DNA of 64,000 nucleotides from CAUZIB01 sp963663925 (GTDB taxonomy: Bacteria; Acidobacteriota; Vicinamibacteria; Vicinamibacterales; UBA8438): positions 2,914,001-2,978,000 of the forward strand of contig OZ250139.1 in the NCBI GenBank assembly GCA_965237405.1, read 5' to 3'. The notes under the pieces were generated by a model. That model had not been told where the DNA came from. It searched no databases and worked only from the letters and a program-made list of their open reading frames with translations. Shown here piece after piece: positions 35,180-44,451 of the stretch. The stretch's first letter is position 1. Every line of letters starts with the position of its first letter. The position numbers and the translations under genes were made by a program.

Positions 35180-35265
35180 TCACCACCACCGATGAACCTG
35201 AACCCTTGTTCCGCGAAATACTTTTCCGGGTCAGGCAGGCGGTCGCGTCGAAAGTGGGTGCGCAT
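35176..35265 (-). CDS. Mini-protein of the island operon (29 residues)
   Basis: MRTHFRRDRLPDPEKYFAEQ begins a 29-residue peptide ending FIGGGE and TGA. Its stop overlaps the next ATG and it starts 3 bases after the HTH gene stop. The continuous coupling in a five-gene operon supports translation. Confidence 0.45.
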   Translation of the reverse strand: MRTHFRRDRLPDPEKYFAEQGFRFIGGGE

Positions 35266-35267
35266 GA

Positions 35268-35468
35268 TTACCGTCGCTCCCCCTTCGGCGGCACGTAGCC
35301 GCTTTCGTTCATCCGCCTGATTTCACTAGCTGGAATTCTGACTGATCTGCCTAATCTCACGTATCCGATCTTTCGCTTGCCGATCCAGCTTCGAACAGTG
35401 GCTGGCGATACGTTCCATTCCGTAGCTGCCTCTGAGACCTTTCTGTGTTTGGTGTCTATCGAAGTCAT
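35268..35468 (-). CDS. Excisionase-like helix-turn-helix protein
   Basis: 66 residues with a MerR/excisionase-type winged helix: VSEAATEWNVSPATVRSWIG, then YVRLGRSVRIPASEIRRMNE. Such proteins bend DNA at attachment sites or regulate island genes. It leads the minus-strand operon and is divergent from the zinc-finger/integrase pair, leaving 118 bp for both promoters. Confidence 0.8.
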   Translation of the reverse strand: MTSIDTKHRKVSEAATEWNVSPATVRSWIGKRKIGYVRLGRSVRIPASEIRRMNESGYVPPKGERR

Positions 35469-35586
35469 AGTGCCTACCTCTCTTTTGGCGTTATCAGTTA
35501 TCAGCCTTAATGCGTTGCAAATTGAAATACCTAGAGAGATCGTGCCATAATTGGGATATGGTTATATATGAAATACCCGTCTAGTC

Positions 35587-36501
35587 ATGAGTGATCTGGA
35601 ACACACGCCATACGAACGCTTTAAGTGGACGGTCTATCCCGCGTACCACTGGCAAAACTGGCTCGATAAGGGTGGGCGACGCGTCTTTGTGCGACGAGGC
35701 GACCTCTCTGGCTTTGAGACACCGGCGGTCGTTGAGGAGACGTGGCGGTGGTACCAGGCGAAGGGGAAGCAGACTGGTCCCGTACTCGGCCCGGTGTTAG
35801 CTCAAGTGGACCGCGATAATTTACGCACCTACCACCCGATGGAGCGGAAGCATTCAGCGCTCTACCAGGACTTCGCCAAGATTGACTACACGGATCGTCA
35901 GGCGATTCTGGACTTCGCTACGCGGTATGGCTTGCTCGGTCTTCCTGTCCAAGCCCAAGACATGATGGTGCCAGGACGCTCAACCGCGCACATTGTTGTT
36001 GGAGAGAGCCATTTGAGTTGGGCGAGAGAAATCTGCGCGATGCGGCGAGTCGTCGATCAGCAGCATCGTTCGCGCAAACATCCAGGCTTTGACTCGCTAA
36101 TGAACGAACACCTGCAGCATGTGCAACTTCAAATGGAGTTGAAGGCTGACACTGGGAAACGGCGTCTCAACTTCGCGCCGACGACTCTCCTGTCGGCACT
36201 GTGGCTACAGGCGAGCCTAGGGGTGGTCGGAGACACGAATGTCACCCAGTGCAAGCACTGTCAGCGACTATTCGAGCGTTCTCAAGGGGACAGATATTTC
36301 GGCGACCGTCGGGGTCGCTCGGACCGAGAGTATTGCAGCGATTCTTGCAGGAAGATGGCCTATCAGCGTCGGAGGCGGACCGCGAACAAGTTGTTCAAAG
36401 CCGGAGCATCCCTTCGGGATATCGCAAACAGGACCGAGACCGCTATGGCAACGGTTCGCCGGTGGCGGGATTCGGCGAAGCAGAAAGAACGGAAGGCGTA
36501 G
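35587..36501 (+). CDS. Zinc-finger and HTH protein of the tRNA-Asn island, function unknown
   Basis: 304 residues. The N-terminal 190 have no recognised family. The C-terminus has a CGNR-like zinc finger (TQCKHCQRLFERSQ, then EYCSDSCRKMAYQRRRR) followed by a resolvase-type helix-turn-helix (FKAGASLRDIANRTETAMAT and VRRWRDSAK). Such a layout suggests a DNA-binding regulator, possibly of the island's excision. The integrase gene starts 9 bases after its stop. Confidence 0.65.
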   Translation: MSDLEHTPYERFKWTVYPAYHWQNWLDKGGRRVFVRRGDLSGFETPAVVEETWRWYQAKGKQTGPVLGPVLAQVDRDNLRTYHPMERKHSALYQDFAKIDYTDRQAILDFATRYGLLGLPVQAQDMMVPGRSTAHIVVGESHLSWAREICAMRRVVDQQHRSRKHPGFDSLMNEHLQHVQLQMELKADTGKRRLNFAPTTLLSALWLQASLGVVGDTNVTQCKHCQRLFERSQGDRYFGDRRGRSDREYCSDSCRKMAYQRRRRTANKLFKAGASLRDIANRTETAMATVRRWRDSAKQKERKA

Positions 36502-36510
36502 GAGGTCAGC

Positions 36511-37632
36511 GTGATCTATAAACGCGGCAGCGTGTGGTGGTTCTGTTTCGAGTTTGCTGGACAACGGATCCGTGAGTCCACACGAACGTCGAACAAGGCA
36601 ATCGCCCGTCAAGCTGAGCGGCACCGGCATCAGCAGCTTGAGCGAGCGGCTAACGGCATCGTCAAGCGAGCGGCCCCGAAACAATTCGCCATCGCTGCGA
36701 AGGAGTGGCTCTCGGCGAAGTCTGCAACCTGGAAGCCGAAAACGTATCAAGCCGAAGAGCTTAACGTGAGGCATCTACTCGCCCACTTCGGCGGTGTCCT
36801 CCTCATCGACATCAACGCCGAGGATGTATCGATTTATCAGAAGGCTCGCCTAGGTAAAGGTGCGGCACCGAAAACGGCCAACCTTGAAATAGGCACATTG
36901 CGGGCGATCCTGAAACGCCACCGACTGTGGGCGGATCTCGCGCCTGACGTGTCGTTCCTGCGGGCTGACCGTGAGATAGGCAAGGCTCTGACCCGGGACG
37001 AGGAAGCGAGACTGCTTGAGGCGTGCGCTGCCAGTCGGTCGCGTGCCTTGCTACCTTTCGTGACCATCGCTTTTCATACGGGCATGCGTCGTGGCGAGAT
37101 CCAGTCGTTGCGCTGGAGGCAGATCGACTTCTTAGATCGGACGGTGACGGTCGGTGAGTCGAAGACCTCAGCGGGAACCGGTCGCGTCATTCCGTTGAAT
37201 CAACGTGCCCTTTCAACGTTCCAGGTCTGGGCGGCTAATTTTCCGGACCGCCGACACCACCATGCAGTGTTCCCCAGTAAACGGTATGGAGTCGCTGGTA
37301 ACGGTCGGACACGCCTGGTCTACGCGGTTGATCCGGAGAAACCGATCGGCACTATCAAGACAGCGTGGTCGACTGCCAAGCACGAGGCCGGAGTCCAGTG
37401 CCGGTTTCACGATACGCGGCACAGCTTCGCCACACGGGTAATGGAACGCGGTGCTTCACTGAGCGTGGTGTCGGCGGTGATGGGCTGGAGCGCCAGCACG
37501 ACAGCGATGATGGCGAAGCGATACGGTCACATCGGCGCTGAGGCGCAGAGGAAGGCGTTAGACACCTTAGTCGAGCCAACAGAACCGCCGATGAGCTGGG
37601 GCGACAGTTTCTCGCCCGCTAGCCGCAGCTGA
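36511..37632 (+). CDS. Tyrosine recombinase, island integrase
   Basis: 373 residues from GTG behind a perfect AGGAGGT. An AP2-like arm domain (MIYKRGSVWWFCFEFAGQRI) is followed by a SAM-like core domain and the catalytic domain with FHTGMRRGEIQSLRWRQIDF (Arg I), CRFHDTRHSFATRVMERGAS (H-x-x-R), VMGWSASTTAMMAKRYGHIG with the nucleophile Tyr. All catalytic positions appear present. It lies 140 bp from the right attachment repeat, so it is the obvious candidate for having inserted the 9.5-kb island. Confidence 0.93.
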   Translation: MIYKRGSVWWFCFEFAGQRIRESTRTSNKAIARQAERHRHQQLERAANGIVKRAAPKQFAIAAKEWLSAKSATWKPKTYQAEELNVRHLLAHFGGVLLIDINAEDVSIYQKARLGKGAAPKTANLEIGTLRAILKRHRLWADLAPDVSFLRADREIGKALTRDEEARLLEACAASRSRALLPFVTIAFHTGMRRGEIQSLRWRQIDFLDRTVTVGESKTSAGTGRVIPLNQRALSTFQVWAANFPDRRHHHAVFPSKRYGVAGNGRTRLVYAVDPEKPIGTIKTAWSTAKHEAGVQCRFHDTRHSFATRVMERGASLSVVSAVMGWSASTTAMMAKRYGHIGAEAQRKALDTLVEPTEPPMSWGDSFSPASRS

Positions 37633-37635
37633 GAC

Positions 37636-37658
37636 TGTGGCGGATTTTGTGGCTACCC
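37636..37658 (+). repeat. Right copy of the 23-bp direct repeat, just after the integrase
   Basis: Identical to 28368-28390. Its position right after the integrase stop suggests part of the original attP region. Confidence 0.7.
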
Positions 37659-37775
37659 TCGGTACTAAACAATGTGAAGTGGTAGCACTGTCGCGCTTGG
37701 TGACAGGCGGGTTTACCTGCGAGAATATTGCTCAGTACTGATTGGTCGCACTTGATGCGTTTGGTTCGCCACCAT

Positions 37776-37825
<50 letters not shown>

Positions 37826-37920
37826 ACAAGGGTTTCTTCACTTCCGCTTTTAGCAAGCACTGGGAATGTACCGGATTTTGTACCTACCCCAACACTCTTC
37901 GGTGGCTTTTAGGCCCCGGT

Positions 37921-38040
37921 CAGCCTTTTTTGCTGGCCCGATTTCCTCAGAAGTCGAAAACCGCGAGCGATCCGAATATATCTATATACCCGACCGACAT
38001 TTATCCCCGCCGTTTTTCGGTTTGGTCTCGGGCACTACGA
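37921..38040 (+). repeat. Conserved noncoding block, copy B
   Basis: It repeats the order of motifs of copy A at 28436-28560 (GCTGGCCCGATTTCCTCAG, CGAAAACCGCGAGCGATC, ATATATCTATATACCCGACC) with scattered changes. It follows attR and is not followed by an HGG gene but by a kinase remnant. Confidence 0.65.
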
Positions 38041-38220
38041 CGTTACCGCCCTCATCGGCGAGGGGGGGCAGGGGACAGGTCTATCAGGCCACCGATACCA
38101 AGCTGAACCGCCAGGCGGCGCTGAAGATCCTGCCCGAGGCGTTTGCGACTGATCCTGATCGACTGGCCCGGTTTCAGGGTGAAGCCAGAGTCTTGGCCTC
38201 GCTGAACCATCCCAACATCG
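38030..38220 (+). pseudogene. Serine/threonine protein kinase, N-lobe fragment
   Basis: The frame reads VTALIGEGGQG at the Gly-rich loop, then needs a one-base shift in the G-run near 38065 to continue GQVYQATDTKLNRQAALKIL (with the ATP-binding Lys) and FQGEARVLASLNHPNIG. It ends abruptly before the catalytic loop. Such kinases are numerous in Acidobacteriota; this is a broken piece at the island edge. Confidence 0.8.
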
Positions 38221-38322
38221 GTCACACGAAGAAGCGGGCGACACATCGGTTCACCCATCCGACGTTCCCGCCTACCCAACACAGAATGGGTTTTCGGCTT
38301 ATCGTTCTCGAAGGAGATCTCC

Positions 38323-39639
38323 ATGACTGTTCGCAGGCTCGGTGCGTTGGTGTGTGCGTCGCTCGTCCTGGCCGTGGTTTGGCACATCCCGGCGCCCGCC
38401 GAAGCGCAGCGGTCGCGCGGCCTTCCCGCATGTGACCCGGACGACGGCGGTCTGATTCTTCCCGAGGGTTTTTGTGCCCTTGTGGTCGCCGACGGTATCG
38501 AGGGCGCCAGGCACGTAGATGTCACGGTCGACGGCGACATTTACGTCCACCTGAGAGGCGCTCGCGGCCGCGCGCCGGACCCGCCCGGTGGCGGAGTGGT
38601 CGCGCTCCGGGATGCTGACGGCGATGGCCGAGCTGAGGTTGTCGCACGCTTCTCCGACCACTACGGTACCGGTCTGCAGCTCCGCGGGGACTATTTGTAT
38701 CTCTCGACGACGACCGGGGTGTATCGGTATCGGATGACACCGGGCGAGCTGGTGCCACGGGGTGAGCCGGAGCTGATCGTGACCGGGTTCCCAGAGCAGC
38801 GCGGTCACGCCGAAAAGGCGTTTGCGTTCGACGAGTCCGACAACCTCTATGTGAATGTTGGTGCGCCGTCAAACGTGTGCATGGAGAACCGCCGACCAGG
38901 CTCCCCTGGACAGGAGCCGTGTCCCCAACGCGTGCGTCAAGCCAGCGTGTGGCGTTTCGACGCGGACAGCGCCGGTCAAACCCAAGAGTCCGATGGCCAC
39001 CAGTTCGTCACCGGTACTCGGAACATCGTGGCGGTCGCCTGGGACCCCACTACCCGGGCGATCTACGCGGCGCAACATGGCCGTGACGCAGTGAACACGC
39101 TCTGGCCCGACTACTACAACGAGGATGCGAATGCCGAGCTGCCATCAGAGGAGCTGTTTAAGCTGACTGCCGGCACCGATTTTGGCTGGCCGTTTTGCTA
39201 CCACGACCGGTTCCAAGGTAAGAAGGTGCTGGCGCCGGAATACGGGGGCGACGGACGGCAGGTGGGCCGGTGCGCGGAAGTGGGACAGCCGCTCGTCGCG
39301 TTCCCGGCTCATTGGGCGCCGAACGACCTGCTGTTCTACGACGGCGAGCAGTATCCGGCACGCTTTCGAGACGGCGTCTTCGTGGTGTTTCACGGCTCCT
39401 GGAACCGTGCCCCGCTCGAGCAGGCCGGGTATCAGGTCGCGTTCGCGCCCCGAACGGGCGGCGAGTTCACGGGGCGCTACGAGACGTTCGCGGCCGGCTT
39501 CGCGGTCACCTCCCCCTTGCTGTCTCCTCAGGACGCGGTCCAGCGTCCCGTCGGGATCGCCCAGGGACCCGACGGATCACTCTACGTCACGGCCGACGTG
39601 GGGGGAAAGGTGTGGAGGATTGTGTACACAGGGATGTAG
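38323..39639 (+). CDS. PQQ-dependent sugar dehydrogenase-like (sorbosone dehydrogenase family) exported protein
   Basis: 438 residues with a signal peptide (LVLAVVWHIPAPAEAQ). The six-bladed propeller of the GSDH/sorbosone dehydrogenase family is visible: DIYVHLRGARG, HAEKAFAFDESDNLYVNVGA, GTRNIVAVAWDPTTRAIYAA with QHGRD, ELFKLTAGTDFGWPFCYHD, VFVVFHGSWNR and PVGIAQGPDGSLYVTADVGG. Family members bind PQQ and pass electrons to a cytochrome; no cytochrome gene is adjacent. Periplasmic. Substrate unknown. AAGGAGA precedes the ATG. Confidence 0.85.
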   Translation: MTVRRLGALVCASLVLAVVWHIPAPAEAQRSRGLPACDPDDGGLILPEGFCALVVADGIEGARHVDVTVDGDIYVHLRGARGRAPDPPGGGVVALRDADGDGRAEVVARFSDHYGTGLQLRGDYLYLSTTTGVYRYRMTPGELVPRGEPELIVTGFPEQRGHAEKAFAFDESDNLYVNVGAPSNVCMENRRPGSPGQEPCPQRVRQASVWRFDADSAGQTQESDGHQFVTGTRNIVAVAWDPTTRAIYAAQHGRDAVNTLWPDYYNEDANAELPSEELFKLTAGTDFGWPFCYHDRFQGKKVLAPEYGGDGRQVGRCAEVGQPLVAFPAHWAPNDLLFYDGEQYPARFRDGVFVVFHGSWNRAPLEQAGYQVAFAPRTGGEFTGRYETFAAGFAVTSPLLSPQDAVQRPVGIAQGPDGSLYVTADVGGKVWRIVYTGM

Positions 39640-39642
39640 GGA

Positions 39643-40257
39643 GTGGAGACAGGAACAGACCTATGGCCTTCGCCGGCTCCGCCTCCCAGATCATCCTCGT
39701 CCAGAACTGCCACCAAGAAGTCGCTGCGACCGCAAGATGTAGCGGGCTGGGAGTGTCTCTCAACGAAATATGTCAACAGGCAAACGAAGCTTCTATGGCG
39801 CTGTGCGGAGGGTCATGAGTGGAAGGCCGCGCCAAGAGGAAGCTGGTGTCCGACATGTGCTTACGCTGCTCGCAGGTCAACGCTTGATGACGTGCAAGCG
39901 ATCGCTAAGGAGCGAGGCGGGGTGTGTCTCTCGAAGACGTATGTCAGCACGTACACGAAGTTTCGGTGGCGCTGTGCGGAGGGCCATGAGTGGAAGGCTA
40001 AGCCAATCGGCGTCAAAGCCGGAAACTGGTGCCCGGCATGCGTGGGACGGCCACAGCTTACGATCGAGGACATGCAAGTACGGGCGAAGGAGCGTGGTGG
40101 AGTGTGCCTCTCAACGGTATATGTCAATGCTCGCACAAAACTGCGGTGGCGCTGTACCGAGGGGCACGAGTGGCAGGCGGTGCCGCACAGCATCAAAAGT
40201 GGGAGATGGTGCCAAGCGTGCTTTAACGCTCGTCGAGGACGCCGCGCACCAGCCTGA
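39643..40257 (+). CDS. Zinc-ribbon repeat protein (three treble-clef-like repeats)
   Basis: About 204 residues with three repeats of about 55 residues. Each reads like 'CLSxxYVNxxTKLxWRCxEGHEWxAxP..G.WCPxC': CLSTKYVNRQTKLLWRCAEG, CLSKTYVSTYTKFRWRC, CLSTVYVNARTKLRWRC. Each unit has one Cys before GHEW and a CPxC or CQAC after, enough for one zinc. Similar repeats occur in phage and defence-related nucleases, but no nuclease domain is present here. The start is uncertain. Confidence 0.7.
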   Translation: METGTDLWPSPAPPPRSSSSRTATKKSLRPQDVAGWECLSTKYVNRQTKLLWRCAEGHEWKAAPRGSWCPTCAYAARRSTLDDVQAIAKERGGVCLSKTYVSTYTKFRWRCAEGHEWKAKPIGVKAGNWCPACVGRPQLTIEDMQVRAKERGGVCLSTVYVNARTKLRWRCTEGHEWQAVPHSIKSGRWCQACFNARRGRRAPA

Positions 40258-40311
40258 GTAGCCCCCGTCCCCGTTGAACCCGTCACCAGCCAGCGGTAAG
40301 ATTCCTGTCTT

Positions 40312-41010
40312 GTGGGCGGAAACTCTTCACGCAAGATCAAGTATTCCAGGTCCGGAACGCAACGCACTTTGCCTTCGCTCGCCGGGCAGCCATCCCAAGA
40401 ACGGCAAAGTTCTCGTACTGCCCACAGGATCTTGTTGGCGCGAGCGGTAAGTGTCTCGAAGCCGCTGGCTTCGGCGATTCGTGAGGTCGGTCCCGTGACG
40501 TTCCGGAGACGCGAAAGTAAAGGGCTTGCTCACTTCTTGTCTCGAGCCATAGTCGGACAGCAGCTCTCTGTTGAAGCAGCGCGGAGTATTTGGAACAGGA
40601 TTACCGTCACTGCGAGAGGCCATGGCCTTAGCGTTCCCCAGTGTGCTGAGGAGTTCGGTGGCACACTCAGATCCTGCGGTATATCGGCGAGCAAACTTAA
40701 GAGTCTCAAAAATATCAGTCGTGCAGAGAAGGAAGGGAGACTCTCGGACGACGTTCTTTTTTCCGTGGGTCCTGAAGAAAGACTCCGGCGGCTGATGGCG
40801 ATTTGGGGGATTGGGCCATGGACTTGCGATATGGTGCTGATTTTCTATTACCAACTTCCAGATGTATGGCCGGAAGGCGACGTCGCGGTCCAGCGAACAT
40901 TCAGCGGTTTGATTGGCCGACGTGCGCCGACGAGGACTGCGTTACGTTTTTCGCCCTATCGTTCGTATCTGGCGTTAACCATGTGGCGGATTGTCGACGG
41001 CCGTCGCTGA
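40312..41010 (+). CDS. DNA-3-methyladenine glycosylase (AlkA-like, HhH-GPD family)
   Basis: 232 residues. The helix-hairpin-helix LMAIWGIGPWTCDMVLIFYY and the GPD motif with the catalytic Asp (LPDVWPEGDVAVQRTFSGLI) are clear, preceded by FLSRAIVGQQLSVEAARSIW, the substrate-pocket helix of AlkA-type enzymes. It excises alkylated purines for base-excision repair in the cytosol. The N-terminal 30 residues are poor in conserved positions, so the true start may be downstream of the GTG used here. Confidence 0.88.
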   Translation: MGGNSSRKIKYSRSGTQRTLPSLAGQPSQERQSSRTAHRILLARAVSVSKPLASAIREVGPVTFRRRESKGLAHFLSRAIVGQQLSVEAARSIWNRITVTARGHGLSVPQCAEEFGGTLRSCGISASKLKSLKNISRAEKEGRLSDDVLFSVGPEERLRRLMAIWGIGPWTCDMVLIFYYQLPDVWPEGDVAVQRTFSGLIGRRAPTRTALRFSPYRSYLALTMWRIVDGRR

Positions 41011-41354
41011 TTGTGACTTAGAGGAAAGATTTGCGTGAGGACTTCCAACAGAAGCAATAAAGTGGTCCCGCCAGAGAACTGAACGGGTAGATCAGTCAGC
41101 CGAGTACCGCACCCCGTTCCTTGATGGAGGGCCTCATTCTTTTGAGCTGCTGGCCTCGTTATTCCCGCCTGTCGACCTAGACTCGCCCGTTGCACAGCCC
41201 CACTCACGTGTCGGTCTTGTCGGGCCGATAAGAATGTCTGACCGTTCATATGAATCAATAGGCGCTGGCACCTGTCACTGTTTTCCTATTGACCGCCACG
41301 TGGGTGTTGGGTACAACAAGGCTTGATGACGACACCCATGAATGAACCCGACCC
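41011..41354. other. No gene seen
   Basis: No frame shows family motifs. The last 80 bases before 41355 differ from the conserved noncoding blocks A-C, so this HGG copy lacks that upstream element. Confidence 0.4.
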
Positions 41355-41700
41355 ATGAATGAGACCAGCGTCGAGCGGCGTGACCCTCGCTTATGCACCG
41401 CCACCAACCGCGCTGGAGCGCCCTACGGCAAGTTTTCGATGCAGGGTCAGACCGTCTGTCGAGCTCACGGCGGCGCAAGCCCGCAAGCAATGGCCAAAAG
41501 CGGAGGCGGCGCTGGAACTCGCCGAACTGCGTTTGCGTCGCTTGGCCGGTCCGGCTGTCGCGACGCTGGAGCGGCTGCTCCTGGCCGATAGCGAAGCGGT
41601 GCAATTGGGAGCCGCAAATTCTTTGGTCGACCGTGGAATTGGGCAAGCCACCGAAAAAATTCAGGTCGCGGCGCACGTCACGGTCCGAAAGCCGTGGTGA
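41355..41700 (+). pseudogene. HGG-motif protein, frameshifted copy 2
   Basis: The first frame reads MNETSVERRDPRLCTATNRA, then GQTVCRAHGGASPQAMAK. A one-base shift near 41500 is needed to continue AALELAELRLRRLAGPAVAT and VQLGAANSLVDRGIGQATEK, ending VRKPW. One zinc-ligand Cys is also lost (GAPYGKF instead of GAPCNKF). Two independent defects mean it is dead. Confidence 0.8.
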
Positions 41701-41725
41701 CGGGCGCGGCCATACCCAACACAGG

Positions 41726-41942
41726 CTACCGATTTTTACGCTCTTCCTTCGACTTCACAATCTCATCCGCCGTGAAGCCATCAGCGAGGACCCTGGCAAT
41801 CTCCTCGCGGACAGCGGCCTCCACCTTGTCGACGTTCTCGGGAGCGAATAGGGCGAAGACCTGGAATGTGCCGCGGGCGTCGACGGGGTACAGGCGCTGG
41901 CTGAGCAGTACATGGACGAAGGGTGGGTGAATCGTGGACGCG
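41726..41942 (-). pseudogene. M16 peptidase, internal/C-terminal fragment
   Basis: Without a start, the frame reads LSQRLYPVDARGTFQVFALF, then APENVDKVEAAVREEIARVL and ADGFTADEIVKSKEERKNR. This is the inter-strand and helix region of M16 (pitrilysin-like) proteases. The zinc site is absent. A relic of a host gene broken during arrival of the HGG segment. Confidence 0.7.
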
Positions 41943-41978
41943 AGTCACCGGCACACTGGAAGATCGGGTACCAAGCGG

Positions 41979-44411
41979 CTACGGTACTGGCGACGTCCTG
42001 ATGATCTCGTCGTAGACCTGTCGCGCGTGATCGTAGGCTGCTTCGGCCTCGTCGCGCTCTTCCTCGCGAATCAGCGGCGCCTTCATCGCCCAGCACCGAT
42101 CAACTGCCAGCCGGCACCACTCGGCGCTTCGCCGCGATGCACGGATCGGGGCGTCGTCCACGAGGACGAAGATCGGATTCGTGTGTGAGCTGTACAGCAC
42201 ACGCAGCGCAACCCAACTAGAACGATCAAGAGGCACGTCGAATGACACATCGTGCCATGAGCCATCAGCCTCAACCTCGACGCGATCGACGACCTGACCG
42301 TTGACGATCAGTTCCACTGGCACTGCACGACCGGTCCCAATGCGGGCGCGCTCGATGTGCCAGAAGGGCGGCTGCGCCATGGCACGGGCCGCGATGTTAG
42401 CGCCGACCTCGTCCTGGTCGGGTGGCAAGTACGCGGCGACCTTCGCCGTGACCGCGACGGTCTGTGCGCCGGAGAGCTTCACCTCGCTGTCGTCGGTGCC
42501 GACTGCGACGCCGTTGACCGCAAAGTCCATGAGATGGGAGCGGCCATCCGACACATAGCTGCGCCCCTCGCGCGTCGCTTCGGCGAAGGCGTCAAAGTCC
42601 AGGGGACCATCGAGCTTGGCATAGGTTCGTGCCATCCCGACGCGGTCGTCGTAGACGCACGGAAAGTCCGTCTCGCCGCTGATGCGTGTCCGGAACCCCG
42701 CGTTCAGCGTGTGGTACCAGATGTTCAGCTCCCAGGCGATGGGGGTGTCGCCAGCCGAGATGAAATCCACCGCATCATGCGTCACCGTGACCACGTACTC
42801 GTTGGCGCCAACGCCATCGAACTTCGCCATGACGTAATTGGGCAGATCCGCCGTCGGCTCCATCGGCTGCAGGCCGAAGCCCGAATGGGCGTAGCCCACG
42901 ACCCCGTCCTGCCCCCGGGCCCACCTGAGAATCGGCAGTGTCCAACTGGGCCACTGCTCGATCAGGCTCGTGTTCGGGTAGTCGTCCTCGTCAAGATCCA
43001 GCAGCACCAGGTGTCCGGCGTGCGAGGAGGGGAAACCAGACACCTCGACGTCGTAGCGCATCACGTTCCGGTCGTTCGACAGAACGTGCACGTTACCATC
43101 GAAGAACTGCTTCTGGTGATACCAGCTCGGTCCCCAACTGAGGACGCACAACACGTCCAGATCCTCGCCGACGCCTTGCCGCCACATGTGTTCCGGGTCG
43201 ACGCCTTCCTCGGGGCTTTCATAGTGGCTACACCCGGCGGCATGCACGTGATGGTCGCCGCTGTGCCACCCGAAACTGGACATGTCGACCCAGCGCGTCA
43301 ACTCGAACGTTTCTTCCACACTCTGAGCATCGATGGGCACCAAGATCTGTTTCGTCTGCGGAAGGTATTCAGGGCCGCGAGTGTAGGTGACGTCGTATGT
43401 GCCCGGCGGCAGTGCGACGTATTCACCATCACTGCGGTAGATCTGCGCGTGGAAGTAGAAATCGGGGAAGGCATCACTCATCGCCGAGCGGCGGGATGGC
43501 AGCGGGTAGATGCCGATGAGCCGGTTAGGTCCGCGTGCCTGTCCATACCCTTCCAGGGCGCGGCGTCTCGCAAGCGCCAAGCGGTAGTCCTCGGGCCACT
43601 CCTCGGACTCATCGACCAGTCGCTCCACACCATCGGTGATCACGAAAGAGGCCGTCGTCGGACTCCCGTCGTGATCCAGCACCCGAAAATACACCGGCAC
43701 CGACGGCTGGCAGTCGAACAGCACGTCGATCGCGTTGCGAAAGCCCAGATCCTGGGTGCCCTGCCCGACATGAAACCCGATGCGGGCTTCGCGTTGACCC
43801 GCCACCTTGGAGTTGAGTTGCAGGATGGCGTATTCGAGTGGCTGGCCCGAGAGCTGTGGAAGCATTGGCCGCCGCCGATACATGATGAGTTCGAGGAACC
43901 GATTCGCCGCCTGGCCCAGTGTGATCGTCGTGTCGTCCGCCGCCACGCTGGTGACTCGTGCAGACCAAGAAGCAGTGACGTGTAGCGACGGCTCCGCATT
44001 GGGGCTCTCGACTTCCAGTTGTGCCCGTACACTGCCCGCGTTATGTACCTTCACGAGCACTGACTTCCAGCCACCCTGTACGAGTTCCGCCGGTGCCGGC
44101 CCGCGAATGACGCTCACTCGTGCCTCGGGGTTGATTTGCACCATCGCAAGCACGAAGGGATCCAGAATCTGCTGAATCTCCTCAACCACCCGCTGACTCG
44201 GCGCTTCGTCTCGCAGTTGCTCCAACCGACGTGCACCCTCCTCAGGGATCGCGCTTCCAAGGAACTCCAGCGCTTCTGTCAGACGCATTACTTGCGCGAT
44301 GAATGGCTGCGGCTGCGCAACGGTGACGACTGGCAGCGATTGCGCACGCCCAATCGCCGAGACGTACAACACCATTCCCACCGCCAACAGTGCGAGTCTT
44401 CTGATAGTCAT
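41979..44411 (-). CDS. CehA/McbA-family metallohydrolase (PHP-like), exported, copy 1
   Basis: 810 residues from MTIRRLALLAVGMVLYVSAI, which gives a signal peptide; an earlier in-frame ATG at 44543 is less likely. The N-terminal 370 residues are beta-rich. The PHP-type metal motif WHSGDHHVHAAG stands near residue 380, followed by GHLVLLDLDEDDYPNTSL, VVGYAHSGFGL and ETDFPCVYDDRVGMARTYAK with further metal-ligand His/Asp residues. Family members hydrolyse esters or carbamates. The 832-residue paralogue lies 1.8 kb upstream in the same orientation. Confidence 0.82.
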   Translation of the reverse strand: MTIRRLALLAVGMVLYVSAIGRAQSLPVVTVAQPQPFIAQVMRLTEALEFLGSAIPEEGARRLEQLRDEAPSQRVVEEIQQILDPFVLAMVQINPEARVSVIRGPAPAELVQGGWKSVLVKVHNAGSVRAQLEVESPNAEPSLHVTASWSARVTSVAADDTTITLGQAANRFLELIMYRRRPMLPQLSGQPLEYAILQLNSKVAGQREARIGFHVGQGTQDLGFRNAIDVLFDCQPSVPVYFRVLDHDGSPTTASFVITDGVERLVDESEEWPEDYRLALARRRALEGYGQARGPNRLIGIYPLPSRRSAMSDAFPDFYFHAQIYRSDGEYVALPPGTYDVTYTRGPEYLPQTKQILVPIDAQSVEETFELTRWVDMSSFGWHSGDHHVHAAGCSHYESPEEGVDPEHMWRQGVGEDLDVLCVLSWGPSWYHQKQFFDGNVHVLSNDRNVMRYDVEVSGFPSSHAGHLVLLDLDEDDYPNTSLIEQWPSWTLPILRWARGQDGVVGYAHSGFGLQPMEPTADLPNYVMAKFDGVGANEYVVTVTHDAVDFISAGDTPIAWELNIWYHTLNAGFRTRISGETDFPCVYDDRVGMARTYAKLDGPLDFDAFAEATREGRSYVSDGRSHLMDFAVNGVAVGTDDSEVKLSGAQTVAVTAKVAAYLPPDQDEVGANIAARAMAQPPFWHIERARIGTGRAVPVELIVNGQVVDRVEVEADGSWHDVSFDVPLDRSSWVALRVLYSSHTNPIFVLVDDAPIRASRRSAEWCRLAVDRCWAMKAPLIREEERDEAEAAYDHARQVYDEIIRTSPVP

Positions 44412-44451
44412 CGCGAGGTCCTCCTGACTTCGGGCGCTTAAGCTGTACCTG

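Noticed and set aside
42357..43985. 542-codon plus-strand frame opposite the CehA-like gene
   Set aside because: Shadow frame; the minus-strand gene has the signal peptide and metal motifs.
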